In this document: positions 16,839-26,559 of the stretch, piece after piece
How positions within the stretch are numbered: the first letter of the stretch is position 1
How the letters are laid out: each line of letters starts with the position of its first letter
Assembly: GCF_004340205.1 (NCBI RefSeq)
Contig: NZ_SLWB01000001.1
Location: 558,001-622,000, forward strand
Direction of reading: 5' to 3'
DNA length: 64,000 nucleotides
DNA from: Acetobacteroides hydrogenigenes
Lineage (GTDB): Bacteria > Bacteroidota > Bacteroidia > Bacteroidales > ZOR0009
The notes under the pieces: model-generated
Seen by the model: only the letters and a program-made list of their open reading frames with translations
Told to the model about the DNA's origin: nothing
Databases searched by the model: none
Program-made: the position numbers and the translations under genes

Positions 16839-16870
16839 AAGAGGCCGCATGTGAATGCTGCCTCTTTTTT
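16839..16870. terminator. Hairpin with T-run
   Basis: AAGAGGCCGCAT, gtga, ATGCTGCCTCTTTTTT: an 11-bp stem with one mismatch followed by six T on the plus strand and A-rich sequence on the other side, so it can act in both directions. It probably ends transcripts of the large gene at 16923 on the minus strand. Confidence 0.5.
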
Positions 16871-16880
16871 ATGGTTATTA

Positions 16881-16909
16881 GAAAGCCCTGCTCAAGTTGC
16901 AGGGCTTTC
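16881..16909 (-). terminator. Perfect 11-bp hairpin after the LRR gene
   Basis: GAAAGCCCTGC and GCAGGGCTTTC around a 7-base loop, 14 bp beyond the stop of the minus-strand gene. It works in tandem with the hairpin at 16839. Confidence 0.6.
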
Positions 16910-16922
16910 AATATCAACATCG

Positions 16923-19900
16923 CTACTGCTTTATAAATTTTGAACGGTAAACCTTAGCGCCATCAGTTAACTCGAGCAAGTATGTTCCTGACGTTAGGGT
17001 TTCTACTTTAATTTCTGCCTTAAAGTCGTTTATAGTTCCTGATTTCATCAATACTCCGCTTACCGAATAAATACGATACTCACGAATTACCTCATCAATT
17101 TCGACCTTAAGAATTGAGGATGCTGGATTTGGGTAAACAGCAATGTTCACCTCTTTCCCAAACTTACTTTCAAACTTTGAACCAGGAATCGCAATAATCA
17201 CTGTTTGAATACTTCCATTTGGGAACTTAGAATTTGAAAGGCCGCAGTATAGCTTTCTACCAATAAAATCACTATTAAAGGCAAACCTTCCATTCTCACC
17301 CTTCGTTGGAGTAATCGTGTTTCCTGCTTCATCCTTCCATGTAAAGTTAGTTGCTTGACCTTCGACTGTAACTTCACTACTCAAATCTACATATTCACCT
17401 GCCATTAGAGTATAACTGCCACTTTCAGCCTTCTTCCCTATTTCCAATTTTGCTTGTGGGAAGCAACTATACTCATCGAAAGATGTACTTGTTGGCATGG
17501 TAGAAAACTTAAGCTGATTGCTACCAAATAAGCCTCTTTTAAGAAGTGGCGTATTAGCCGATATTATCTTGTCAAGTTTGTTATCAGCAACATCAATTGA
17601 GGTTAACTTAACAAAGTTGAAAATATTAAGAGTATCTGCGATCCCAAGGCTAGCCCAACTAATGGACTTCACTCGCCTATCGGAAACCCCACTTGTCCAT
17701 TCTACCCCTCGCCAAGAACTAGGATCGTTCATTTTAGAAATACCAATGCAGTCACCGTTATTTATTCCATTCATAGATGGACGTCCAAAGAAGCCAATCA
17801 ACTTAGAAACCTCCTCTTCATTATAAGGAGACAAGACTGTAAATTTTACGGTTTTAAATACTTTATCGCCAGCAAAGTCAGGGAAGGAAGCGTTTGACAG
17901 TTCCCCATAAAGAGTTTCGCCAATTAAGCCTGTCGAGAAAGCAAACACTCCGTTATCCGAAGAAGTTGGTAGAACAACAGTTCCATCTGCTTTCTTCCAA
18001 ACGAATGCCGTCACATTTCCACCAACGTTAAGTTCGCTACTTAAGTCCAATGGTTCTTCTGCATAAATGGAATACTTAACATCGTTCCCCTCCTGCTTAG
18101 CATGACCTACAGCCATTGAAGATTGAGGCGCATAAGAATAGTTTGTATACGCCGCCTTGCCAAGAGGCAACCTAGAAAGCAATAGCTTATTATTCGATAG
18201 AGTAAGATCGGTTAGAGAAGTAAGGCTAGAAACATCAACAGATAGCAGCTGATTACTATCAAGGTTTAACAATACTAGCTGCTCGTTACCTCCGAACTTT
18301 ACCCCAGTAATTTTATTGCCTTCAACCTTCAACATCTGCAGTTTGGTAAGATCAGAGACATCCATTGAAGAAAGCTCGTTTCTCATTAATTTGACTCTGG
18401 TTAAAGAAGCCATCTTACTCAAATCTATTTGGGATAGCTTATTGTCTGTTGCAAAAAGGAAAGAGAGCATTGGAGCCTCTGGTATTGTAAGAGAAGTTAG
18501 CTTATTTAGAGAAATGTCAACCGATTCAAGTAATGGATGCTTATCAAATGAAGCCGAAGCGATTTCGTTTGATTCAGCATAAAGATTTACCAGCGATGAG
18601 CATCCTTTAAAGTTAACTGATGGAATCTTATTGTTCGAAATAAACACATCATTCAACAACTCACAGCCACTCAGGTCTAAATCGCCCGAAAGTTTCTTAT
18701 CATACCATTGGAAGCTAATTACTCGCTTATTGACATTATGCCTACTCCATGCCACTCCGTAGGTCGCAGGATCTTCAGGGTTGTAGGCTGCATTTAACTG
18801 CTGACCGTTAGTCTTCCCCGATTCCTGCGAAGGTTTGTTAAGGAACGCCTTCAGTTTATCTACGTCATTCTGATTATAGGCAGGAACAACTTCGACTACT
18901 ACAGTCTTAAGAATGTTATACCCTACAAAATCGGGGAAGCCAGCATTAGCCATCTCGCAATACAATTTTTTACCAACAAACTTGCTATTAAAGGTAAACT
19001 TACCTCCATTTGAAGAAGTTGGAGTTACAACGGAGCCATACTGTTCTTTCCATGTAAATGTAGTTTGAACACCGTTCACTATATTTTCCTTACCAAGATC
19101 AACAACATGATCTGCTCCTATAAAATACTTTTCAGACGTTCCTGAAATCTGCTTTTCACCAATTTCCACCAATTTCTGAGGTGCACAACCAAAAGCAGTT
19201 ACAGATGCTGGTTTCCCAGGTAAAGTAGAATAGGTAAAACTATTGTTATAGCAATATAAACTAGTCAACTTAGTATTAGCAGCAATATCTAAAAGTCGTA
19301 AGTTGTTATTATCACCCCAAAGTACTTCTAAGTTAGAGAGATTACTCAGGTTTAAATTTGCTATTTTATTCTCTCCAACGACTAACTGCTTTAATTGAGT
19401 AAGCGAATTAACTTCTACATTTCCAATTTGATTTCCGCGCAAACCTATACTTTGAAGTTTAGGATTAGCAGAGAAATCTACAACTGTTAGTTTATTACGC
19501 ATCGCATTAAAACTAACAAGATTAGGAGCCTGACTCAGATCTACATTCGTAAGACGATTATTATCGCAAACTAAAAGGTAAAGATTAGAACACCCTGAAA
19601 CATTCAAAGTAGCAACTTGATTACGTTCAAAATGTAACCCTTCTAGTTTGGCACATTCTGACATGTCAACGTTACTTATACCGTTATCTCCTAAATAGAA
19701 AGTTACGAGTTCTGAAAACTTATTTAAAGCTATAGAGCCAGACAGCGACTTAGACTGCCAGTCTATTAACGTTACCTTCTTATCAAAAAGATTCGAGTTC
19801 CAAACAACTCCATAGGTAGATGGATCTTCAGAATTGTAGGCTGAGTTCACCTGTTGTCCATTCGTTTTTCCAGCGACAGCAGATGGTTGATCTAAGAATG

Positions 19901-22900
19901 CTTTGAGTTTCCCAACTTCGTAGGCATTGTAGGCAACAAAGGAGTCTCCTACTACCACATCTACCGTTTTAAGAGTGTTATTCCCAGTAAAGGAAGGAAA
20001 AGTGGCATTGCTCATCTCACAGTAGATGGTCTGGTTTGCTAACGAAGCATCGAAAGTAAATATACCTCCCTCGCTGGTTGTTGGTGTTATCACAGAGCCA
20101 TCGCGACGCATCTTCCATACGAAGGTGGTAGCTTTACCATCAATGGTAGCCTCAGCACTTAAATCGATAGCTTTGCCTAGACCTACATGCTTAAAGGTGG
20201 TTCCGTTTACGGTTATGTCCTCACCAATAGAAATCACCCCTTGTGGGACATAGGCGTACGTTGTAAGGCTCGACTTAACTGGCAAAGTCGAGAACTTAAG
20301 CAGATTATCGCCGCAGTACAGGCTACGAAGCAATGTATTTGAGCTAAGGTCAAGTACCTTTAGTGAGTTACCTTGGGTAATAAGAGTAGTTAGCTTTGTT
20401 AGCGAACCAACATTTAACGACGCAAGTTTATTGCTTTGACATGAAAACCACGAGAGTTGGCTACATCCAGAAACGTCAACGTTGATTAGTTTGTTGTTAT
20501 CTAACTGAAGAGTACTTAGCAACACACAACTGCTTAAGTTCGCTGTTTTTAGTTGGCTATAGGAAATAGTAAGCCCGCTTAGTTGTGAAAAGTTGGAGAA
20601 GTCTAGGTCTCCCGACAAGTTCTTTCCCCACCATGAAATGCTTGCGGCCCGCTTTTCAATAGCAGCCCCTGTCCATGTTATTCCAAAGGTAGAGGGGTCA
20701 TTTGAATTATAGGTAGGATTCACCACCTGACCATTTGTTTTACCCTCTAATGCTGACGGCTGATCTAAAAAGGCTTTTAGCTTACCCACTTCATATTGGT
20801 TATACCCTGATGCAACCAGCACCTTCACGGTCTCGAATGGGTAGAGCATACTAAAATCAGGAAGTGACTCGTTGCGCATATAGCATATCAGCGTATCTCC
20901 TTCAACAGAGCTATCGAAGGAGAACTTACCGTTTGCTGAAGTTCTTGGAGTAATATCCGTCTTCTTGCTAACATTGTACCATGAGTAGTTTGTTGTTTTA
21001 CCACCAATGGTCAATTCGCTACTTAAATCGATAGTAGTATATGATCCAACCTTATAGATAGTTTTGTCATTCTCTTGCACAGCATCTCCAATTACCATCG
21101 GATTCTGAGGCTGATAGAAATAGCTATAATACTGACTTAATGCAGGAGACAATGTCGACAACTTAAAGTTGTTTCGTGTCGCGCGTACCAAACCTAGCGT
21201 CGCTGTATTCGGCAGCTTAACCGTACTAAGCAGGTTGCTCGCAAACTCGGCTTCTTCGAGCTTCACATTTGCAGAAAGATCGAGCTGCGTGATTTTATTG
21301 TAATTTACATTTATCCTCTTAAGGCTGGCTAACGTTGACGTATTAATGGCGGTTATTGTATTCTCATCCAACCAAATCTTTTCGAGCTTAGAGCAACCAC
21401 TAAAGTCTGCCGAAGCGATCTTATTAGTAGTAAGTTCAACCGACTTTAGGTTATCCAACCCAGAGAAGTCCAAATTACCGGCCAAATCTTTTCGCATCCA
21501 GCTGATTGATTCCACTCTTTTATTAGTTGAAGAAGCTGTCCACACTACTAATGGCCACGATGAAGGGTCGTTTATATCAACCTCCAATCCAATTCTTTGA
21601 TAGTTCTTTTGCCCGGAAATTGCGGATTCTTGTTGTAGGAAACTCTTAAGTTTAGCTACATCATTAGAGTTGTATCGACCTTCAACCCTCACAGTCTCGG
21701 TACTTAGCACATTTTGTCCCGCAAAATCGGGGAAAGCAGCATTCGTTAATTCGCAGTAAATCATTTGACCTGCCAAGTTTTCAGAAAAAACGAAGACTCC
21801 ATTTTCTGATTTCAAGGGCGTTACAACTGTTTTATCGCTACTTTTCCTCCAAGTGTATATGGTAGGTTTACCTCCAACTGTTTGCTCGGAGCTTAGATTA
21901 ACTTCTTTATATGTTTCAATATACCTTTGGTTATAACCATTTATTGTGGTATCTCGGCCAATGCTTAACGTCCTTTGGGGTGCGTATGAGCAAGGGCTAG
22001 CAAGTGAAGGACTACCCAGATGTAGCGTGGAAAACTTAAGATAATTCCCCGTACAAGACATACTCGACAGCTTATTCGCACCTGCTATATTTACATTCGA
22101 CAGGTAATTGTTCGCAATACGCAATTGAGACAATTCTGCAAAATTGCTTAAATCAAGGCTTCCGGTCACCCCCAGCCCTGACCAATAGATGCTGATTACC
22201 TTTTTTTCAACCGGCGAGTTCGACCAAGTAACCCAAAATGTTGACGGGTCGTTGGCGTTATAATTAGAGTTAAGCAACTGTCCGTTTGACTTGCCTATTT
22301 CCGATGAAGACTGATTTAGGAAAGCCTGCAACTTACCTACTTCATAGGTATTGTAGATATTAAAGGTATTTCCGACAACAACATCTACGGTTTTAAAAGC
22401 CACATCTCCGGTAAAGTAGGGGAAATTGGCATTGCTCATTTCGCAGTAGATTACCTCTCCGGCCAGCGATGCGCCAAAGGTAAACATACCACCGTTGCTG
22501 GTTGTAGGTGTTACCACTGCCCCATCGCGTCGCTTCTTCCATGCGAAAGTAGTGGGCTTACCGCCTATGGTTGCCTCAGCGCTTAAGTCTACCATCTCAT
22601 CTACCCCAACATACTTAAAGGTCTTGCCGCTTACGACAATATCCTTGCCAATAGAAATTAGACCTTGTGGGACATAAGTGTAATTTGTCAAATTCTGCTT
22701 AACGGGTAGAGTAGAGAGCCTTAGTTGGTTATTCCCGCAATCTAAGCTGCGAAGAAGCGTATTTGAGCTAAGGTTGAGTTCCTTTAGCAAATTATTGTTC
22801 GCATTAAGTGTGGCTAGTTTTGTTAGCGAACCAACATTTAACGACGCAAGCTTGTTATTTTGGCATTCAATCAACGAAAGTTGGCTACAGCCAGAAACAA

Positions 22901-25628
22901 CAATGCTGGTAAGCTGATTATTTCCACATTGTAATTCGCTAAGCAGCGTATTTGAACTAAAGTCCAGTTCCTTTAGCGAATTGTTATACGTATTAATGTA
23001 TTTAAGTTTTGTTAACGAACCTACATTCAAGAATGTAAGCTTATTGTAGTCGCATAAAATTCGATAAAGTTGGCTACAACCAGAAACTTCAACTCTGGTT
23101 AACTGATTGTTACTTACCCATAGATCTCTCAGCATCGTACAACCACTAACATTAACTGTTTTAAGCAGGCCGCCGTTCACGTAAATCCAACCTAGCTGTG
23201 CAAAGTTTGAAAAGTTCAAATCTCCCGACAAGCTCTTCAGTTGCCATGATATGCCTTCAACTCGCTTCTCATAGGCAGCCTTTGTCCAAGTAACCCCAAA
23301 GGTGGAAGGATCGTTTGGATTGTAAGCCGCATTCACCTGCAAACCGTTGGTCTTACCTGCTACCGCCGATGGCTGATCGAGGAAGGCGCGTAGCTTACCC
23401 ACCTCGTAGGCATTGTAGGTATCAAAAGAATTTCCGACAGTAACATCTACCGTTTTAAGACAATCATTACCCGTAAATTTGGGAAATGCATCGTTCCTCA
23501 TTTCGCAATAGATGGTCTCTTTTGCTAGCGACGCATCGAAGGTAAACTTGGCTCCTGCGCTGTTTGTTGGTTTTACCTCCGACCCATCGCTGCGCTTTTT
23601 CCATACAAAAATGGTATTCTTGCCTTCAATGGTGGCCTCAGAACTTAAATCTATAGATTCGTTTACACCCACATGCTTAAAGGTTGATCCGTTTACCGTC
23701 AGATCATTGCCGATAGCAATCAACGCTTGAGGAGAATAGTTATAAGTTGTAAGGCTCGACTTAACAGGCAGAGAGGAGAATTCAAACTGATTATTACTGC
23801 AATTTAGGCTGCTAAGCAGCGTATTTGTGCTAAGGTCGAGTTCTTTTAGCAAATTATTTTGCACATCAAGGGAAGTCAACTTTGTTAGCGAACCAATATT
23901 TAATGATGTAAGCTTATTATTATTGCATCCGAACGACAAAAGCTGGCTACAGCCAGAAACCTCTAGGCTAGTAAGCTGATTATTTGCACATCGTAGTTCG
24001 CTAAGTCGCATATTCGAACCAAGGTTAAGCTCCACTAGCGAATTGCTGTACGCATCAAGGGTGGCAAGTTTAGTTAGTGAACTAACATCTAACGATGTAA
24101 GCTTATTATTTTGGCATCTAAACTGATTAATCCATCTACAGCCAGAAACGTCGATACTGGTTAATTGATTGTTTTCCAACCAAAGACTTTGAAGATTTGT
24201 ACAGCCACTAAAATTAGCCGTTTTAAGTTGGTTAAAAGAAATATAAAACCAACCTAGATCTATAAAATTGGACAAATCCAAATCTCCCGATAAACTTTTC
24301 GATGTCCAATTTATATTATTAACTCGCTTCCCAACAGCAGGCCATGTCCAGGTAACCCCAAAGGTGGAGGGATCATTAGGATTGTAGGCGGCATTCACCT
24401 GCTGACCGTTGGTTTTACCTGCTATTGCAGAAGGCTGATTGAGGAAGGCGCGTAGCTTGCCCACCTCGTAGGCATTATAGATATCAAAAGAATTTCCGAT
24501 AGCCACATCTACTGTTTTAAGGCAATCATTAACAGTAGAGTTGGGGAATGCATCATTCCTCATTTCGCAATAGATGGTCTCTTTTTCTAGTGATGCATCG
24601 AAGGTAAACTTGGCACCTGCGCTGTTTGTTGGTTTTACCTCCGAGCCATCCCTGCGCTTCTTCCATACGAAAGTAGTACTCTTGCCATTTATGGAAGCCT
24701 CGGTACTTAAATCGATAACTTCATCAACACCCACATGCTTAAATGTGAATCCGTTTACGGTTATATCCTTGCCTATAGTAATCAACGCTTGTGGAGAATA
24801 TCTGTAATATGTAAGATTCGACTTAATCGGCAGGGTAGAGAACATAAACTGATTAGAGCTGCAATCTAGGCTGCTAAGCAGCGTATTTGAGCTAAGGTCG
24901 AGTTCCTTTAGCAAATTAAAATGCACTTGAATGTAGGTAAGCTTTGTTAGCGAACCAACATTTAACGACGAAAGCATATTCCTTTCGCAGCTTAACCTCG
25001 AAAGTTGGCTACAGCCAGAGACATCAAGGCGGGTAAGCTGATTATCCCCACATTCTAGTTCACTAAGCAGCGTATTTGAGCTAAGTACAAGCTCCTTTAG
25101 CGAGTTGTTACGCACGTCAAGAGTAGTAAGTTTTGTTAGCGAACTAACATTTAACGACGTAAGCTTATTATTTCCGCAGATTAACATCGAAAGTTGGCTA
25201 CAGCCCGAAACATCAAGGCTGGTTAGCTGATTGGCACTTGCCTCTAGCCTATTTAGTTTCGTACAACCGCTTACATTAGCCGTAGTAAACTGGTTGCCAA
25301 TCACCCATAAACTTTCTAACAGAGTAAAGTTGGAAAAACTCAAATTGCCCGCCAAACTTTTCCAATTCCAGTCTATACTTGATACTTGCCTATCAGAGTT
25401 AGCCCATGATGTCCATGTAACCCCAAAGGTGGAGGGATCATCCGGATTGTAAGCAGCATTCACCTGCTTACCATTAGTCTTACCAGCTACCGCTGATGGC
25501 TGGTTGAGAAATTCCCTCAATTTCCCAACCTCATAATTGCTGTAAACAAGAGGTTGCCCCATCGAAGGGGTCGTAAGCGTCAGCCCAAAGAGGCACGCCA
25601 GCAGGGTGCGCCAAAAGAATGCTTTCAT
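16923..25628 (-). CDS. Giant secreted leucine-rich-repeat protein, nine modules, T9SS sorting domain
   Basis: 2901 residues. A signal peptide (residues 1-25, ending SMGQ) is followed by nine copies of one module. Each copy has a helix-like start (YEVGKLRAFLNQPSA, then GKTNG), a set of internalin-like leucine-rich repeats (LTSLDVSGC, LKELDLSSNTLL), and an Ig-like strand domain (VDLSSEATIGGK, TIYCEMRN). Module starts on the DNA are near 25530, 24455, 23395, 22345, 21655, 20785, 19910, 18860 and 17815, so most are about 350 residues and two or three are shorter. The last 75 residues (IAVYPNPASSILKVEI to the end) are a T9SS type A sorting domain, so the protein is exported by type IX secretion and attached to the surface. 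Modules 2 and 3 are close to identical in long DNA stretches, a sign of recent duplication. A binding or adhesion role is plausible but unproven. Confidence 0.9.
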   Translation of the reverse strand: MKAFFWRTLLACLFGLTLTTPSMGQPLVYSNYEVGKLREFLNQPSAVAGKTNGKQVNAAYNPDDPSTFGVTWTSWANSDRQVSSIDWNWKSLAGNLSFSNFTLLESLWVIGNQFTTANVSGCTKLNRLEASANQLTSLDVSGCSQLSMLICGNNKLTSLNVSSLTKLTTLDVRNNSLKELVLSSNTLLSELECGDNQLTRLDVSGCSQLSRLSCERNMLSSLNVGSLTKLTYIQVHFNLLKELDLSSNTLLSSLDCSSNQFMFSTLPIKSNLTYYRYSPQALITIGKDITVNGFTFKHVGVDEVIDLSTEASINGKSTTFVWKKRRDGSEVKPTNSAGAKFTFDASLEKETIYCEMRNDAFPNSTVNDCLKTVDVAIGNSFDIYNAYEVGKLRAFLNQPSAIAGKTNGQQVNAAYNPNDPSTFGVTWTWPAVGKRVNNINWTSKSLSGDLDLSNFIDLGWFYISFNQLKTANFSGCTNLQSLWLENNQLTSIDVSGCRWINQFRCQNNKLTSLDVSSLTKLATLDAYSNSLVELNLGSNMRLSELRCANNQLTSLEVSGCSQLLSFGCNNNKLTSLNIGSLTKLTSLDVQNNLLKELDLSTNTLLSSLNCSNNQFEFSSLPVKSSLTTYNYSPQALIAIGNDLTVNGSTFKHVGVNESIDLSSEATIEGKNTIFVWKKRSDGSEVKPTNSAGAKFTFDASLAKETIYCEMRNDAFPKFTGNDCLKTVDVTVGNSFDTYNAYEVGKLRAFLDQPSAVAGKTNGLQVNAAYNPNDPSTFGVTWTKAAYEKRVEGISWQLKSLSGDLNFSNFAQLGWIYVNGGLLKTVNVSGCTMLRDLWVSNNQLTRVEVSGCSQLYRILCDYNKLTFLNVGSLTKLKYINTYNNSLKELDFSSNTLLSELQCGNNQLTSIVVSGCSQLSLIECQNNKLASLNVGSLTKLATLNANNNLLKELNLSSNTLLRSLDCGNNQLRLSTLPVKQNLTNYTYVPQGLISIGKDIVVSGKTFKYVGVDEMVDLSAEATIGGKPTTFAWKKRRDGAVVTPTTSNGGMFTFGASLAGEVIYCEMSNANFPYFTGDVAFKTVDVVVGNTFNIYNTYEVGKLQAFLNQSSSEIGKSNGQLLNSNYNANDPSTFWVTWSNSPVEKKVISIYWSGLGVTGSLDLSNFAELSQLRIANNYLSNVNIAGANKLSSMSCTGNYLKFSTLHLGSPSLASPCSYAPQRTLSIGRDTTINGYNQRYIETYKEVNLSSEQTVGGKPTIYTWRKSSDKTVVTPLKSENGVFVFSENLAGQMIYCELTNAAFPDFAGQNVLSTETVRVEGRYNSNDVAKLKSFLQQESAISGQKNYQRIGLEVDINDPSSWPLVVWTASSTNKRVESISWMRKDLAGNLDFSGLDNLKSVELTTNKIASADFSGCSKLEKIWLDENTITAINTSTLASLKRINVNYNKITQLDLSANVKLEEAEFASNLLSTVKLPNTATLGLVRATRNNFKLSTLSPALSQYYSYFYQPQNPMVIGDAVQENDKTIYKVGSYTTIDLSSELTIGGKTTNYSWYNVSKKTDITPRTSANGKFSFDSSVEGDTLICYMRNESLPDFSMLYPFETVKVLVASGYNQYEVGKLKAFLDQPSALEGKTNGQVVNPTYNSNDPSTFGITWTGAAIEKRAASISWWGKNLSGDLDFSNFSQLSGLTISYSQLKTANLSSCVLLSTLQLDNNKLINVDVSGCSQLSWFSCQSNKLASLNVGSLTKLTTLITQGNSLKVLDLSSNTLLRSLYCGDNLLKFSTLPVKSSLTTYAYVPQGVISIGEDITVNGTTFKHVGLGKAIDLSAEATIDGKATTFVWKMRRDGSVITPTTSEGGIFTFDASLANQTIYCEMSNATFPSFTGNNTLKTVDVVVGDSFVAYNAYEVGKLKAFLDQPSAVAGKTNGQQVNSAYNSEDPSTYGVVWNSNLFDKKVTLIDWQSKSLSGSIALNKFSELVTFYLGDNGISNVDMSECAKLEGLHFERNQVATLNVSGCSNLYLLVCDNNRLTNVDLSQAPNLVSFNAMRNKLTVVDFSANPKLQSIGLRGNQIGNVEVNSLTQLKQLVVGENKIANLNLSNLSNLEVLWGDNNNLRLLDIAANTKLTSLYCYNNSFTYSTLPGKPASVTAFGCAPQKLVEIGEKQISGTSEKYFIGADHVVDLGKENIVNGVQTTFTWKEQYGSVVTPTSSNGGKFTFNSKFVGKKLYCEMANAGFPDFVGYNILKTVVVEVVPAYNQNDVDKLKAFLNKPSQESGKTNGQQLNAAYNPEDPATYGVAWSRHNVNKRVISFQWYDKKLSGDLDLSGCELLNDVFISNNKIPSVNFKGCSSLVNLYAESNEIASASFDKHPLLESVDISLNKLTSLTIPEAPMLSFLFATDNKLSQIDLSKMASLTRVKLMRNELSSMDVSDLTKLQMLKVEGNKITGVKFGGNEQLVLLNLDSNQLLSVDVSSLTSLTDLTLSNNKLLLSRLPLGKAAYTNYSYAPQSSMAVGHAKQEGNDVKYSIYAEEPLDLSSELNVGGNVTAFVWKKADGTVVLPTSSDNGVFAFSTGLIGETLYGELSNASFPDFAGDKVFKTVKFTVLSPYNEEEVSKLIGFFGRPSMNGINNGDCIGISKMNDPSSWRGVEWTSGVSDRRVKSISWASLGIADTLNIFNFVKLTSIDVADNKLDKIISANTPLLKRGLFGSNQLKFSTMPTSTSFDEYSCFPQAKLEIGKKAESGSYTLMAGEYVDLSSEVTVEGQATNFTWKDEAGNTITPTKGENGRFAFNSDFIGRKLYCGLSNSKFPNGSIQTVIIAIPGSKFESKFGKEVNIAVYPNPASSILKVEIDEVIREYRIYSVSGVLMKSGTINDFKAEIKVETLTSGTYLLELTDGAKVYRSKFIKQ

Positions 25629-25666
25629 ATGATGTTTTTTATAATTATTCCAAAATTAACAGATGG

Positions 25667-25674
25667 CAAAAGTA
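25667..25674 (-). promoter_or_regulatory. Possible -7 element for the LRR gene
   Basis: TACTTTTG on the minus strand matches TAnnTTTG, 39 bp before the start codon. TAATTTTG at 25658-25651 is an alternative. No convincing -33 TTTG at the expected distance from either. Confidence 0.35.
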
Positions 25675-25853
25675 ACCTTTTATAGCTTAAATCTGGCTTT
25701 GACAAAAACGCTTTAAAGATTTATTCACACTATAGACTTTTTATGCAAATTATTTATTACACATTTGTTTTGAGATTCTAATTTATTTATAAATTAGCAA
25801 GCGGAGTTCTCTCCGCTAATTAACCATATTCTAACCTTTTAAACCTAATTATT

Positions 25854-26261
25854 ATGGCAGTACAGTACGTACTCATCGAGAAGGGAAACCCTGCAAAACC
25901 AGAGGAACCCAAAAAGTACTACGCGCAAAACAAGTCTACCGGTGAGATTACCTTTAAGACGCTTGCTAAGGAGATCGCCAGCAAGTCGTCGCTCAACTCT
26001 GGTGATGTTTACAACGTTCTGGATGTACTAACTCAGGTTATGAACCGCGAAATTTCAGAAGGTCGTATTGTTCGACTTGGTGATTTTGGATCGCTGCAGC
26101 TATCCATATCGAGTGTAGGCACCGATACCATGGAAAAATTCAACAGCAGCCACATCAAGAGCTCTAAGATTAACTTTCGTCCAGGCAAAGACCTTAAGGC
26201 CATCCTCAACAACCTAGAGTATAAAAAGGTGGCCGGACAACCTGATGATGCCGACGAATAG
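25854..26261 (+). CDS. HU-family DNA-binding protein, Bacteroidota type
   Basis: 135 residues. It binds and bends DNA as a dimer and helps organise the nucleoid. Compared with classical 90-residue HU there is a longer N-terminus (residues 1-35, with KYYAQNKSTGEI) before the helical dimer part (LAKEIASKSSLNSGDVYNVL). The usual RLGDFGSLQLS and the NFRPGKDLK segments follow, as in the HU-like group abundant in Bacteroidota. The start ATG follows a clear leader (AACCTAATTATT). It is a single gene, divergent from the LRR gene, with its own terminator. Confidence 0.9.
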   Translation: MAVQYVLIEKGNPAKPEEPKKYYAQNKSTGEITFKTLAKEIASKSSLNSGDVYNVLDVLTQVMNREISEGRIVRLGDFGSLQLSISSVGTDTMEKFNSSHIKSSKINFRPGKDLKAILNNLEYKKVAGQPDDADE

Positions 26262-26286
26262 TAGACCAACCTTACCTAACATAAAA

Positions 26287-26318
26287 GCCTGACTTACCTC
26301 TGTAAATCGGGCTTTTTT
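26287..26318 (+). terminator. Terminator of the HU gene
   Basis: GCCTGA and TCGGGC pair (one G-T) around a 14-base loop and are followed by six T, 25 bp after the stop. Confidence 0.7.
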
Positions 26319-26343
26319 CTTTGACCAAAGACCATATCTCAAA

Positions 26344-26453
26344 AAGCTCGCGAGCTCTTAATCACAAGCCCGCGAGCTCTTGAGCAAAAGCTGGCGAGCT
26401 TTTAATCGAGAGCTGGCGAGCTCTTAAATGAAAGCTCGCGGGCTTTTGTTAGG
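26344..26453. repeat. Five-unit array with exact 22-bp period, palindromic unit
   Basis: Units start at 26344, 26366, 26388, 26410 and 26432, each exactly 22 bp. The consensus is AAGCTCGCGAGCTCTTAATC plus two variable bases. The first 14 bases are nearly a palindrome (AAGCTCGCGAGCTT). It lies between the HU terminator and the parC terminator, so it is probably not transcribed as part of either gene. Not a CRISPR: the units have no spacers. Confidence 0.75.
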
Positions 26454-26496
26454 GTGCTAGTTGGCTCTTTTAAAATAGTGCTAAACGAATAAGAAA

Positions 26497-26528
26497 AAGC
26501 CTAACAGCTTCAAAGTTCTGTTAGGCTT
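26497..26528 (-). terminator. Terminator of parC
   Basis: Perfect 11-bp stem (AAGCCTAACAG and CTGTTAGGCTT) with a 10-base loop. On the minus strand it ends in TTTTTCTT. It is 32 bp past the parC stop. Confidence 0.85.
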
Positions 26529-26559
26529 ATGGTAAAAGATAAAGATCTACTTCTACAGG

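Noticed and set aside
17518-25452. Many plus-strand open frames inside the LRR gene
   Set aside because: They are regularly spaced antisense shadows of the repeated modules, for example the FVWKKRRDG region read backwards.
26344-26453. CRISPR array
   Set aside because: Units are contiguous 22-bp repeats with no spacers, and no cas genes are near.
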